Positions 7,067 to 15,050 of a DNA stretch of 29,330 nucleotides are shown piece by piece. The translations under genes were made by a program, and so were the position numbers. Positions within the stretch are counted from its first letter, which is position 1, and every line of letters starts with the position of its first letter. Source of the DNA: Actinomycetes bacterium. GTDB lineage: Bacteria > Actinomycetota > Actinomycetes > Actinomycetales > Microbacteriaceae. The notes under the pieces were generated by a model. The model did not search any database and was not told the DNA's origin. It saw only the letters and a program-made list of their open reading frames with translations. The DNA lies in contig JAEXHA010000057.1 in assembly GCA_023450335.1 (NCBI GenBank), positions 1 to 29,330 of the forward strand, written 5' to 3'.

Positions 7067-8020
7067 TCAGTGGCGCTTCGGCGCTCGCCCATGCGCTGCG
7101 GCGAAGGCTTCGAACACGCGGCGACGATCGGGAATCGACGGGACGCACCCCATCACCTCGGTGGCGAGGCTGCCTGCGAGCAGTCCCAGACGGAAGGCAT
7201 CAAGCTCGTCGTATCCCTGCGCGATGGCCGAGGTGAACACGCCGCAGACGCTGTCGCCGGCTCCGGTCGTGTCGACGACCTCGGCGCGCATGGCCGGTTG
7301 CACGATCGGCGGCGTGCCGGCACGGTGGAACACGCCACCTTCGGCACCGAGGGTCACCAGCACGGCACCAACCGTTTCGAGCAGCTTCTCCGCGGCGCGG
7401 TCGATGTCGGGCTCACCCGCCAGCTGACAGGCCTCGATCTCGTTGGCGATGAGATAGTCGACGTGCTCGAGCACATCGAGCGGCGTTGCCATGGCGGGAG
7501 CGGCGTTCAGCACGACCCGGACGTCGGCGTCGCCGGCCGCCCGGATCGACTCGAACGCGACGGCATCCCCGACCTCGTACTGCACGAGCAGAAGCGCCGC
7601 CTGCCCCAGTGCCACGCGATCTTCCGGCAACAGCGACTGCAGACCGGCGTTGGCGCCCCGCTCGACGACGATCGAGTTCTCTCCGTCGCGGTCGACCGTC
7701 ACGATCGCCCGACCGGTCGCGCCGGGCACGGTGCGCACGCGCCCGGTGTCGATGCCCGCGTCAACCAGCGCCGTCCGCACCCGCCGACCCCAGTCGTCGT
7801 CGCCGACCGACGCGAGCAACGTCGTGGGACTGCCGAAGAGCCCTGCGGCTATCGCTTGGGACTGGCCTTTGCCACCGAGGAACTCGAGCGTCTCGTCGGC
7901 GATCACCGTCTCACCGGCGCCGGGCAGGGCGGGCACCGTCAGGAGGATGTCGTGGTTCGCGCTGCCGACCACGAACACCTGCGCCGCCGCATTGGCGGAC
8001 GCCGCCTCGGACACCGGCAT
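7067..8020 (-). CDS. PfkB-family sugar kinase (ribokinase-like)
   Basis: 317 residues, usual ribokinase length. The PfkB signature near the N-terminus reads FLGGKGQSQAIAAG, where ribokinases usually have GGKGANQA. The C-terminal signature VDTTGAGDSVCGVF holds the catalytic Asp of the GAGD motif. The enzyme would phosphorylate a sugar or nucleoside sugar with ATP in the cytoplasm. It is the last gene of the minus-strand run, 66 bases after the aldolase/dehydrogenase. GGGGAG lies three bases before ATG 8020 but nine bases before GTG 8014, so the shorter start is equally possible. The altered N-terminal motif, which contacts the sugar, suggests a substrate other than ribose; this is inference. 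Confidence 0.88.
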   Translation of the reverse strand: MPVSEAASANAAAQVFVVGSANHDILLTVPALPGAGETVIADETLEFLGGKGQSQAIAAGLFGSPTTLLASVGDDDWGRRVRTALVDAGIDTGRVRTVPGATGRAIVTVDRDGENSIVVERGANAGLQSLLPEDRVALGQAALLLVQYEVGDAVAFESIRAAGDADVRVVLNAAPAMATPLDVLEHVDYLIANEIEACQLAGEPDIDRAAEKLLETVGAVLVTLGAEGGVFHRAGTPPIVQPAMRAEVVDTTGAGDSVCGVFTSAIAQGYDELDAFRLGLLAGSLATEVMGCVPSIPDRRRVFEAFAAAHGRAPKRH

Positions 8021-8086
8021 GCGCTCCCCAGTTCGACGAGGTTCAAGGACTCCCAGTCTATGAAACGGTCCGCGCTTCCGGCGCCG

Positions 8087-10126
8087 TCATCGCAGGAACG
8101 CGGCGGCCACTCCCGAGTCGACGGGGATGTGCAGCCCGGTCGTCTTGGCGAGTTCGCCCGCGCACAGAGCCACGATGGCGTTCGCGACGTCGGCGGGCAG
8201 TACCTCCAGACCCAGCAACGTGCGGCTCGCGTAGTACTCGCCCAGCTTCTCTTCGGGTACCCCGTAGGTCTTGGCGCGCTGCGCACCCCAGCCCGAGGCG
8301 AACAGTCCCGAATCGCGTACGATCCCGTCGGGGTTGATGCCGTTGACGCGGATGCCGTGGGCACCGAGCTCTGCGGCCAGCAGGCGCACCTGGTGTGCCT
8401 GATCCGCCTTGGCAGCCGAGTAGGCGATGTTGGTGGGGCCGGCGAATACGGAGTTCTTCGAGGCGACGTACACGATGTCGCCGCCCATCCCCTGCGCGAT
8501 CATCGCGCGAGTCGTTTCGCGCGAGACGAGGAAGGACCCGCGGGCCATGACATCGTGGAGCTTGTCCCAGTCGGCTGTCGTCGTCTCGACGAGACTGCGC
8601 GACACCGACAGGCCGGCGTTGTTGACGACGAGATCGACTCCGCCGAACGCGAGGGTCGCCTCTCGCACCAAGTCGGTGACAGCGTCCTCGTCGGTGACAT
8701 CGGCGGCAACGCCGACGGCGACGTCCGTCGATCCGATTTCGGCGGCGACCGACGCGGCCACATCACCGTCGAGGTCGGCAATCACGACGCATGCACCTTC
8801 GGCGGCCAGTCGCTCGGCGCTGGCGCGACCGATTCCGCCAGTCGCGCCCGTGATCACGGCAATGCGGCCGGCCAGCGGACGCGGTTTGGGCATCCGCCGC
8901 AGCTTGGCCTCCTCCAGCGCCCAGTACTCGATGCGGAACTTCTCGCGTTCGGGTACCGGCTGATAGGTCGACAGCGCTTCGGCGCCGCGCATCGCGTTGA
9001 TCGCGTTGACGAAGTATTCGCCGGCCACTCGCGCGGTCTGCTTGTCCCGACCGAAGCTGAACATACCCACGCCCGGGACGAGCACGATGCGCGGATCGGC
9101 GCCACGCATCGGCGGCGAGTCCGGCTCGGCGTTGCGCTCGTAATAGGCGCGATACTCGTCGCGGTATGCGGAATGCGCCTCGGTGATGACGGCCAGCGCC
9201 GCGTCGACGTCGACAGTGTTGTCGACGTCGGCGAACAGTGGCGTGACCTTCGTGCGGAGGTAGTGGTCGGGGCAGCTGGTGCCGCGCGCTGCCACCTCGG
9301 CGGCACGTTCGCGGGAGACGAAGTCGAGAACCTCGGGGGCGTCGATGTAGTGCCCGACGACACGCTCGTCTGTGGCGGCCAGACCACGAATCGTCGGCAG
9401 CAGCGCGGCGGCCCGCTCGCGCCGCTCGGCACCAGCGAGGGGCTCACGTCCCGGGATGACAGCGCCGAACGGGTCTGCTGTGCCGTGCGCGGCGATGTAC
9501 TCCTCGGCCGCGCGGATGATCCACATGGAGTTCTGCTCGCACTCCGCGCTGGTGTCGCCCCAGGCGGTGATGCCGTGGCCGCCGAGGATCGCACCGACCG
9601 CGTCGGGGTGCGCCTCTTTCAGCGCTGCGATGTCGAGTCCGAGCTGGAACCCGGGTCGTCGCCACGGCACCCACAGCACGCGGCCACCGTAGATGGACTG
9701 CGTGAGCCGCTCGCCGTCGGCCGCATTGGCGATCGCGATGCCCGAATCCGGATGCAGGTGGTCGATATGAGCGGCGTCGACGAGCGTGTGCATCGACGTG
9801 TCGATCGACGGGGCCGCCTGCGGCTTTCCGTGGATGCAGTAGTCGAACAGCGCGACCATCTCGTCCTCATGCTCGATCCCGCGGTAGACGTCCTTGAGCG
9901 CGAGCACCCGGTCCCGACGCAGCACCGCGAGTCCCTGCGGGGCGAGGGTGCGCAGGTCACCGCCCGATCCCTTGACCCAGACCAGTTCGACGTCGCGGCC
10001 GCTGGCCGGATCGACCGTTGTGCCCTTGGCCGAGGTGTTGCCCCCGCCATAGTTGGTGTTGCGCGGGTCCTCGCCGATGCGGTTACTACGGTCGATCAGG
10101 TCGCGGACGGGTTGGGGATGGCTCAT
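8087..10126 (-). CDS. Bifunctional class II aldolase / short-chain dehydrogenase (RhaE-W type)
   Basis: 679 residues, the length of bifunctional rhamnulose-1-phosphate aldolase/lactaldehyde dehydrogenase proteins. The N-terminal half is a class II (zinc) aldolase: NTNYGGGNTSAKG near residue 25, HLHPDSG near 122 supplying two zinc His, and GGHGITAWG near 184 supplying a third. The C-terminal half, from about 420, is an SDR domain with TGATGGIGRA for NAD binding, NNAG, and the catalytic pair in AYSAAK near 570. The expected chemistry is cleavage of a ketose-1-phosphate to DHAP and an aldehyde, then NAD-dependent oxidation of that aldehyde (lactaldehyde to lactate for deoxysugars). No clear ribosome site precedes ATG 10126. 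It follows the epimerase gene by 65 bases and is part of the sugar run. The substrate may not be rhamnulose phosphate, because no rhamnose isomerase is present here. Confidence 0.88.
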   Translation of the reverse strand: MSHPQPVRDLIDRSNRIGEDPRNTNYGGGNTSAKGTTVDPASGRDVELVWVKGSGGDLRTLAPQGLAVLRRDRVLALKDVYRGIEHEDEMVALFDYCIHGKPQAAPSIDTSMHTLVDAAHIDHLHPDSGIAIANAADGERLTQSIYGGRVLWVPWRRPGFQLGLDIAALKEAHPDAVGAILGGHGITAWGDTSAECEQNSMWIIRAAEEYIAAHGTADPFGAVIPGREPLAGAERRERAAALLPTIRGLAATDERVVGHYIDAPEVLDFVSRERAAEVAARGTSCPDHYLRTKVTPLFADVDNTVDVDAALAVITEAHSAYRDEYRAYYERNAEPDSPPMRGADPRIVLVPGVGMFSFGRDKQTARVAGEYFVNAINAMRGAEALSTYQPVPEREKFRIEYWALEEAKLRRMPKPRPLAGRIAVITGATGGIGRASAERLAAEGACVVIADLDGDVAASVAAEIGSTDVAVGVAADVTDEDAVTDLVREATLAFGGVDLVVNNAGLSVSRSLVETTTADWDKLHDVMARGSFLVSRETTRAMIAQGMGGDIVYVASKNSVFAGPTNIAYSAAKADQAHQVRLLAAELGAHGIRVNGINPDGIVRDSGLFASGWGAQRAKTYGVPEEKLGEYYASRTLLGLEVLPADVANAIVALCAGELAKTTGLHIPVDSGVAAAFLR

Positions 10127-10191
10127 GGCGTTGTTGCATTTCTGCCGGCAGGGCGGCGGGTGAAGAGGGGTGGGCAGTGGTGCGTGGGAGG

Positions 10192-11076
10192 TCAGGCGGC
10201 GCGGGCGGCGCTTCGCAGGTGCGCGTCGATGAACCCGCGCGCGTGGCGGGCCAGGTCGACGTTGTCGGTCCACAGGTCGCGCCAGATGGCGAGGGTGTAG
10301 CTCAGGTTGGGGTCGACGATTGCGGACGAGAAGCTCTCGAAGGTGACGATGCCGCGGTAGTCAACCTGCTTGAGGGCGCGGAAAAGCCCGGTGAAATCGA
10401 CGGTGCCGCTGCCGAGATACCCGCGGTGTCCCTCGCCGATGTGGATATAGCCGAGCCGATCGCCGCAGTCGAGCACCGCCTGCCCCATGTCGGTCTCTTC
10501 GATGTTCATGTGGTAGGTGTCCAGGTGTACGAAGAGGTTGTCGGCGCCGACTTCGGCGATGTAGTCGACGGCCTGGCGACCCGTGTTGAGCAGGTTCGAC
10601 TCATAGCGGTTGACGACCTCGAGCCCGACCGGGATTCCGGAATGCCCGACCTTCTCGCAGAACTCACGGACCGCCGCCACGGAGTTGCCTCTCCCCCGTT
10701 CGGTGACGGGCCGGTCGTACTTGCGCAGCGCGCCGAAGATCACACCGCCGACGTAGTCCAGACCGAGGTCACGGGCGACCGAGGCCGCGTCTCCCAGCAG
10801 GCGGCGGCCGGCCGCGACGATCTCGGGGTCGTCCGATGACACATCGGTGGCGGCCGAAAGACCCAGGCTCGCGCTGGCACGGACACCGTACTCGTCGAGG
10901 AGGCGCCGAGTCAGCGACACGTCGATGGCGGTCGGGTCCATCATGAGCAGCTCGATGAGGTCGTAGCCGGCGGCGGCAGTCTGCTCGATGGCAACGCGCG
11001 CTTCGCGCTCGCTCCAGCCCCCTGCCCAGACGAGGGTGTGGACGCCGATCGGGTTGGGGTACGGGCGGTCAGTCAT
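10192..11076 (-). CDS. D-tagatose/D-psicose 3-epimerase-like sugar epimerase
   Basis: 294-residue TIM-barrel protein of the sugar phosphate isomerase/epimerase fold. The four metal and catalytic ligands of ketose 3-epimerases can be read: E153 in GLEVVNRYESN, D186 in HLDTYHMNIEE, H212 in YIHIGEGHRG and E247 in TFESFSS, plus H189 and R218. Spacing is almost the same as in characterised D-tagatose 3-epimerases. The predicted reaction is C3 epimerisation of a free ketose (tagatose, psicose/allulose, or L-ribulose) with a divalent metal. Its ATG overlaps the end of the kinase gene by eight bases and AAGGAA lies upstream, so the two are translationally coupled. It sits where a rhamnose operon would carry an isomerase, which changes the pathway reading. 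Specificity cannot be told from sequence alone. Confidence 0.85.
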   Translation of the reverse strand: MTDRPYPNPIGVHTLVWAGGWSEREARVAIEQTAAAGYDLIELLMMDPTAIDVSLTRRLLDEYGVRASASLGLSAATDVSSDDPEIVAAGRRLLGDAASVARDLGLDYVGGVIFGALRKYDRPVTERGRGNSVAAVREFCEKVGHSGIPVGLEVVNRYESNLLNTGRQAVDYIAEVGADNLFVHLDTYHMNIEETDMGQAVLDCGDRLGYIHIGEGHRGYLGSGTVDFTGLFRALKQVDYRGIVTFESFSSAIVDPNLSYTLAIWRDLWTDNVDLARHARGFIDAHLRSAARAA

Positions 11077-12757
11077 GCTGTTCTTCCTTGTCTGGGTGCG
11101 GGTGCTCGCGCACGGCGAGCAGGGTCTTCATGACGCTTCCGAGGACACCGTCCACCGCGAACGCATCGTGCACAGCGGTGAACTCTCGGTACAGCCGCGC
11201 GTAGACAGCAGCCGCGTCGGGGTCTGGAGTGTACGAATCCTCGGCGTAGTGGACCAATGCGTCTTGGGCGGCCTGCACGGTGGCGAACTCGCCGGCGGCC
11301 ACAGCCGCAACGGCGGCGGCCCCGAATGCGCTGCCTTGCGCCGTGGCCGACACGGTGATCTCGCGGTTGAGCACGTCCGCGTAGTGCTGCATGATCCACG
11401 GCGCGTGGCCCGGCAGCCCACCGGCGGCCACGACGGTGGTGATGCGGGTGCCGGCGGCTTCAACGGTCTCGAGAATGCGACGGGCGCCGTATGCGGTCGC
11501 CTCGACGAGGGCTTTGAGGACGTGATGCGGCTCGGTGTGCAGGGTGAGCCCCAGAATGAGGCCGGTCAGCCGCTGGTCGACGAGCACCGAACGGTTGCCG
11601 TTGAACCAGTCGAGGGCGAGAAGGCCGTGGACGCCGGCGGGCACAGCCGCGGCACGAGCGCCGAGTTCGGCGATGTCTGCACCTACCCCACGGCCGGAGA
11701 GGAACCGGTCGGTGAACCAGCTGAAGATGTCACCGACGGCCGATTGTCCGGCTTCGACGCTCACAAGGCCGGGGATGACGGCATCGCGGACGACCCCGCA
11801 CATGCCGGGGATGTCGGGCAGCCCCGTGGCGGTCGGGGGCACGACCGTGATGTCGCAGGTCGAGGTTCCCATGACCTTCACGAATGTGCCGGGCCGGGCG
11901 CCCCCGGCGACGCCGGCGGCGTGCGCGTCGAAATGCCCGACGGCGACGGGGGTTCCCACCTCGAGCCCGGTGCGCTCGGCCCAGGAGGCGGTGACGTACC
12001 CGGCGATCTCGGTGGTGGGGTGGGCGGTGTCGTACAGCCGGGCGCGCAGATCGGCCAGCACGGGGTCCAGGGCGGCCAAGAACTCGGTGTCAGGAAGGCC
12101 GCCCCACTCGTCGGCATAGAGAGCCTTGTGCCCGGCTGCGGTGATGCTGCGGCGCAGCACGGAGGGTGCGGCCGTGCCCGTGAGCTGGCCGACGACGAAA
12201 TCGCACAGCTCGACCCACGAGTGGGCGGCGGCGAACACCTCGGGGTCTTCGGTCAGGCAATGCCAGATTTTTGCCCAGAACCATTCGGCCGAGTACGTAC
12301 CGCCGCAGGCACGGATCAGCTCGGGGCGCAGCCGGTGCGCGGTCTCGGTGATGCGTGCGGCCTCGGCGTGGGCGGTGTGATCCTTCCAGAGCCAGGCTTT
12401 GGCGGCGAGTCTGTCTTCGAAGCCGGGAACGATCGCCAACGGGGTACCGTCGGCGTCGACCGGCAGGGGGGTCGACCCGGTGGTCGCGAATCCGACGGCC
12501 ACGATCTCGGCGGGCACGAAGTCATCGATGCTCTCATGGGCGCGAGTGATGACCTCGCGGGCGACCGACTCGAGACCTGCGAGATAGTCGGCAGGCTCTT
12601 GGCGCGCCAGCTTGGGATCGGCGCTGAGGATGACGCCGTGATCGCCCGAGGGGTAGTGGTAAACCGCGGTGGCCAGCTCGGCGCCACCGGCGAGGTCGAT
12701 CAGCAGCGCGCGGCACGAACTCGTGCCGTAGTCGATGCCCAGAGCGTATCGAGCCAC
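11069..12757 (-). CDS. FGGY-family carbohydrate kinase, ribulokinase-like
   Basis: 562 residues, matching ribulokinase length (about 560) more than xylulo- or rhamnulokinase (about 480-500). GTG 12757 is chosen because GAGAGGAG lies about eight bases upstream and the protein then begins directly with RYALGIDYGTSSCRALLID, the N-terminal nucleotide-binding motif. The FGGY C-terminal part has GHFDAHAAG with the catalytic-base Asp, and VMGTSTCDI, a hallmark seen in AraB-type ribulokinases. It would transfer phosphate from ATP to a ketose. It overlaps the epimerase gene, whose product probably supplies or removes its ketose substrate. A terminator-like hairpin separates it from the upstream binding-protein gene, so its expression may be lower than that of the transporter. 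Confidence 0.88.
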   Translation of the reverse strand: MARYALGIDYGTSSCRALLIDLAGGAELATAVYHYPSGDHGVILSADPKLARQEPADYLAGLESVAREVITRAHESIDDFVPAEIVAVGFATTGSTPLPVDADGTPLAIVPGFEDRLAAKAWLWKDHTAHAEAARITETAHRLRPELIRACGGTYSAEWFWAKIWHCLTEDPEVFAAAHSWVELCDFVVGQLTGTAAPSVLRRSITAAGHKALYADEWGGLPDTEFLAALDPVLADLRARLYDTAHPTTEIAGYVTASWAERTGLEVGTPVAVGHFDAHAAGVAGGARPGTFVKVMGTSTCDITVVPPTATGLPDIPGMCGVVRDAVIPGLVSVEAGQSAVGDIFSWFTDRFLSGRGVGADIAELGARAAAVPAGVHGLLALDWFNGNRSVLVDQRLTGLILGLTLHTEPHHVLKALVEATAYGARRILETVEAAGTRITTVVAAGGLPGHAPWIMQHYADVLNREITVSATAQGSAFGAAAVAAVAAGEFATVQAAQDALVHYAEDSYTPDPDAAAVYARLYREFTAVHDAFAVDGVLGSVMKTLLAVREHPHPDKEEQHD

Positions 12758-12821
12758 GATCCGTCTCCTCTCAGGACGATCAGCGAAGACGATCGCTGTG
12801 GACCAGCAATGAACAAAATGA

Positions 12822-12858
12822 ACGGGCGGGGTCGGCCGCGAGGCACAACCCCGCCCGT
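12822..12858 (-). terminator. Terminator-like hairpin between binding protein and kinase genes
   Basis: A perfect 11-bp inverted repeat, ACGGGCGGGGT (12822-12832) and ACCCCGCCCGT (12848-12858), has a 15-base spacer. Read on the minus strand it is followed by a T-rich stretch (TTCATTTTGTTC). It lies between the stop of the binding lipoprotein gene and the kinase start, so it probably terminates part of the transcripts and favours transporter mRNA. Confidence 0.7.
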
Positions 12859-12900
12859 CGGTCACCGCCTCATCGGCGGCAGGTCACGAGACCTCGACGA

Positions 12901-13953
12901 TCAGAAGTCGTAATCGTCGATGTTGTCGGCCGTGAACATGAGCGGCTTGTCGTACAGGACCTCGCCGTCGGCGCCGATCGTGTAGGTGCCCGCGTCGCCG
13001 GCGTCGATGGTCTCGCCCTCTTCGCCCTTGATGACGCCGGTGGCCAGCTGGTACGCCGCGACGGTGGCGACATATCCGAGCTCCGCCGGGTCCCACATGG
13101 CGAACGCGGCGCTGTCACCGTTCTTGATGAAGTCGCGCACCGAGCTGGGCAGGGCGAAGCCGGTGGCGAACACCTGGCCGGCCTTGCCGGCGTTGATGAT
13201 CGCCTGCTGGGCGGCGGGTGCCGAGACGGCGGACGACGAGATGATCACCTTGAGGTCGGGGTTCGCCTGGATCAGGTTGAGCGCGATCTCCTGGCTCTTG
13301 GCCGTGTCATCGCCGGCGAACTGCACGGTGTCGATGTAGCTCAGCGATGAGTACCGCGGGTCGGTGTCGATCAGTTCCTTCATGATCTTCACGTGGGCCG
13401 TGTGGTTCGGAGCCGACGGCGACGCCGAGATGAAGGCGACCTGGCCTCCCTCGGGCGAGTTCAGCAGCGCGGCATCCAGCATGGTCTCGGCAGCCAGCTC
13501 ATAGCTGAGCTGGTTGACGAACAGGTCACGGGCATCGACGGCGGCGTCCGCGTCGTAGGTGACGACCTTGATGCCGGCATCGCGCGCCTGCTTGAGCGCC
13601 GGGGCGACCGCGTCGCCGTCGATCGCGCTGACGACCAGCGCGTCGGGCGCCTGCGGGATCGCGTTGGTCAGCGTCGCGATCTGCTCGGTCGCCTCAGGCT
13701 TGTCCGAACCGATGTACTCGAACTCGAAGCCGAGGTCCTCGGCAGCCTGCTCGCCGCCCACGCGGGCAACCTCGAAGTACGCCAGTCCGGTGAACTTCGG
13801 CGCCATGAAGATCTTGGCCGATTCGGCGTCAGCCGGTCCGTCGCCCTCGACGCTCGGCGGCGTGCTCGAACACGCTGCCAGGAGCAGGCTGGCGGTGGCA
13901 GCCGCCACGATTGCCGTGACGAGGCGACGTCCCTGTCGTTTCGGATTGAACAT
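12901..13953 (-). CDS. Sugar ABC transporter substrate-binding lipoprotein (RhaS-like)
   Basis: 350 residues. It begins with a basic n-region (KRQGRR), a hydrophobic stretch and the lipobox LLAAC with Cys at residue 28, so it should be a lipid-anchored extracellular protein. The mature part is a periplasmic-binding-protein type 1 fold (Peripla_BP_4 type): KFTGLAYFEVARVGGEQAAEDLG, DALVVSAIDGDAVAPALKQARDAGIKVVTYDAD and a C-terminal FAMWDPAELGYVA are typical of the rhamnose/autoinducer-2 group. It would deliver the sugar to the two permeases encoded just upstream. AAGGAAAGG precedes ATG 13953. Two intercistronic hairpins frame it, one before the start (13975-13993) and one after the stop, consistent with a stable, abundant message. 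Confidence 0.9.
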   Translation of the reverse strand: MFNPKRQGRRLVTAIVAAATASLLLAACSSTPPSVEGDGPADAESAKIFMAPKFTGLAYFEVARVGGEQAAEDLGFEFEYIGSDKPEATEQIATLTNAIPQAPDALVVSAIDGDAVAPALKQARDAGIKVVTYDADAAVDARDLFVNQLSYELAAETMLDAALLNSPEGGQVAFISASPSAPNHTAHVKIMKELIDTDPRYSSLSYIDTVQFAGDDTAKSQEIALNLIQANPDLKVIISSSAVSAPAAQQAIINAGKAGQVFATGFALPSSVRDFIKNGDSAAFAMWDPAELGYVATVAAYQLATGVIKGEEGETIDAGDAGTYTIGADGEVLYDKPLMFTADNIDDYDF

Positions 13954-13974
13954 GGTCAACCTTTCCTTGTGATC

Positions 13975-13993
13975 GGCTGCCGGTGCAGCAGCC
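13975..13993 (-). other. Intercistronic hairpin upstream of the binding-protein gene
   Basis: GGCTGC (13975-13980) and GCAGCC (13988-13993) form a perfect 6-bp stem with a 7-base loop in the 59-base gap between the second permease and the binding-protein gene. Such hairpins often mark mRNA processing or stabilisation sites. There is no T-tract, so a terminator is unlikely. Confidence 0.4.
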
Positions 13994-14012
13994 CTCTTGG
14001 TTTCCTGCCGGG

Positions 14013-15050
14013 TCAGTTCGCGTCGGCGGCAGCGGGTTCGGGTGCGGGTGGTGCACCGTCTGCCGTCCGGCTCTTCGAACTGGGTCCCGAGCGAGGTCGG
14101 GTGCCTCCGAATCGACGTCGGAGAAGCTGGATGCCGCTGGGCACGCCGATGCTGCCGATCAGCAGCAAGCCGATGACGAGCGTCTGGCTCGTGCCGGGCA
14201 CGTTCGCCAGACGCATGCCGGTCTGGATGGTGCCCAACAGGAGGATCGCCAGCAGCACGCCCAGTGCACGGCCACTGCCGCCGCGGATCGAGACGCCGCC
14301 GAGCACAACGGCGGTGAGCACGAAAAGGATGGTGCCGTCGGCGTTGTCGCCGCGAGCAGACTGGTACTGGGAGACCCAGACCAGACCGGCCAGCCCCGAC
14401 ATGACGCCACCGAGCGTGTAGGCGGTGATGCGGGTGCGGGTAACGGGTACGCCGGCCATGCGCGAAGCGGCGGCACTGTTGCCGATCGCGTAGCTGTAGC
14501 GCCCGAATGATGTGGCCGACATCAGGATGCCGAAGCCGACGGCGACGACCAGCGCGAGCACGACGGTCGCAGGGACGACGCCGACCCAGGTCGATCCCAG
14601 CGCGGTGTACTCGGGCGTGATGCCGGTGATGCCGGCATCCCCCGCCATGATGTACGCCAATCCGCGATAGGCGCCGAGAGTACCGAGGGTGACAGCGAGC
14701 GATGGCAGCCCGGCCACGGCGACCAGCACACCGTTGAGAGCGCCCAGCAGGCCGGTGGCGATGAGCACGATGGGCAGCGCGGCCGCCAGCGGCAGGCCCG
14801 CGACGGACAGCTGGCCGAACATGACGCTGCCGACGGCCAGCGTCGAGGCCAGCGAGATGTCGATCTCGCCGTGCACGACGATCGGGAACAGTCCGAAGGC
14901 CATGAGCGCGAAGATCACGAAGAACTGCGCCGAGTTGAGCAGGTTGACCGGTTGCAGGAAGTAGGGCGACAGTGTCGACGACCAGATTGTGGCGAGCACG
15001 ATGAGGCCGACGAGCAGTAGTTCCCACGCGTAGGAACGGGCCTTGGTCAT
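14013..15050 (-). CDS. Sugar ABC transporter permease (RhaQ-like)
   Basis: 345 residues of the BPD_transp_2 family with about eight to ten hydrophobic segments between residues 8 and 312. The conserved cytoplasmic-loop stretch AIGNSAAASRMAGVPVTRTRITAY and VVLGGVSIRGGSGRALG are characteristic of ribose/rhamnose-type permeases. The C-terminus is a hydrophilic tail rich in Arg, Ser, Pro and Ala. Its ATG overlaps the stop of the first permease gene by four bases (ATGA), with GGAGG six bases upstream inside that gene. It would form the membrane channel together with that permease as a heterodimer. Confidence 0.9.
   Translation of the reverse strand: MTKARSYAWELLLVGLIVLATIWSSTLSPYFLQPVNLLNSAQFFVIFALMAFGLFPIVVHGEIDISLASTLAVGSVMFGQLSVAGLPLAAALPIVLIATGLLGALNGVLVAVAGLPSLAVTLGTLGAYRGLAYIMAGDAGITGITPEYTALGSTWVGVVPATVVLALVVAVGFGILMSATSFGRYSYAIGNSAAASRMAGVPVTRTRITAYTLGGVMSGLAGLVWVSQYQSARGDNADGTILFVLTAVVLGGVSIRGGSGRALGVLLAILLLGTIQTGMRLANVPGTSQTLVIGLLLIGSIGVPSGIQLLRRRFGGTRPRSGPSSKSRTADGAPPAPEPAAADAN

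Noticed and set aside
7071..7085. GCGC-TTCG-GCGC hairpin near the convergent ends of two genes
   Set aside because: The stem is only four base pairs, it lies inside the kinase coding region and lacks a T-run on either strand.
7070..10300. A 1076-codon open frame on the plus strand
   Set aside because: It is antisense to the PfkB kinase and aldolase/dehydrogenase genes, which have complete motifs. Its translation is His/Arg/Asp-rich with no domain, as expected for a high-GC shadow frame.
10988..12913. A 641-codon open frame on the plus strand
   Set aside because: It is antisense to the ribulokinase-like gene, is Gly/Asp-rich low-complexity in translation, and has no ribosome site or recognisable domain.
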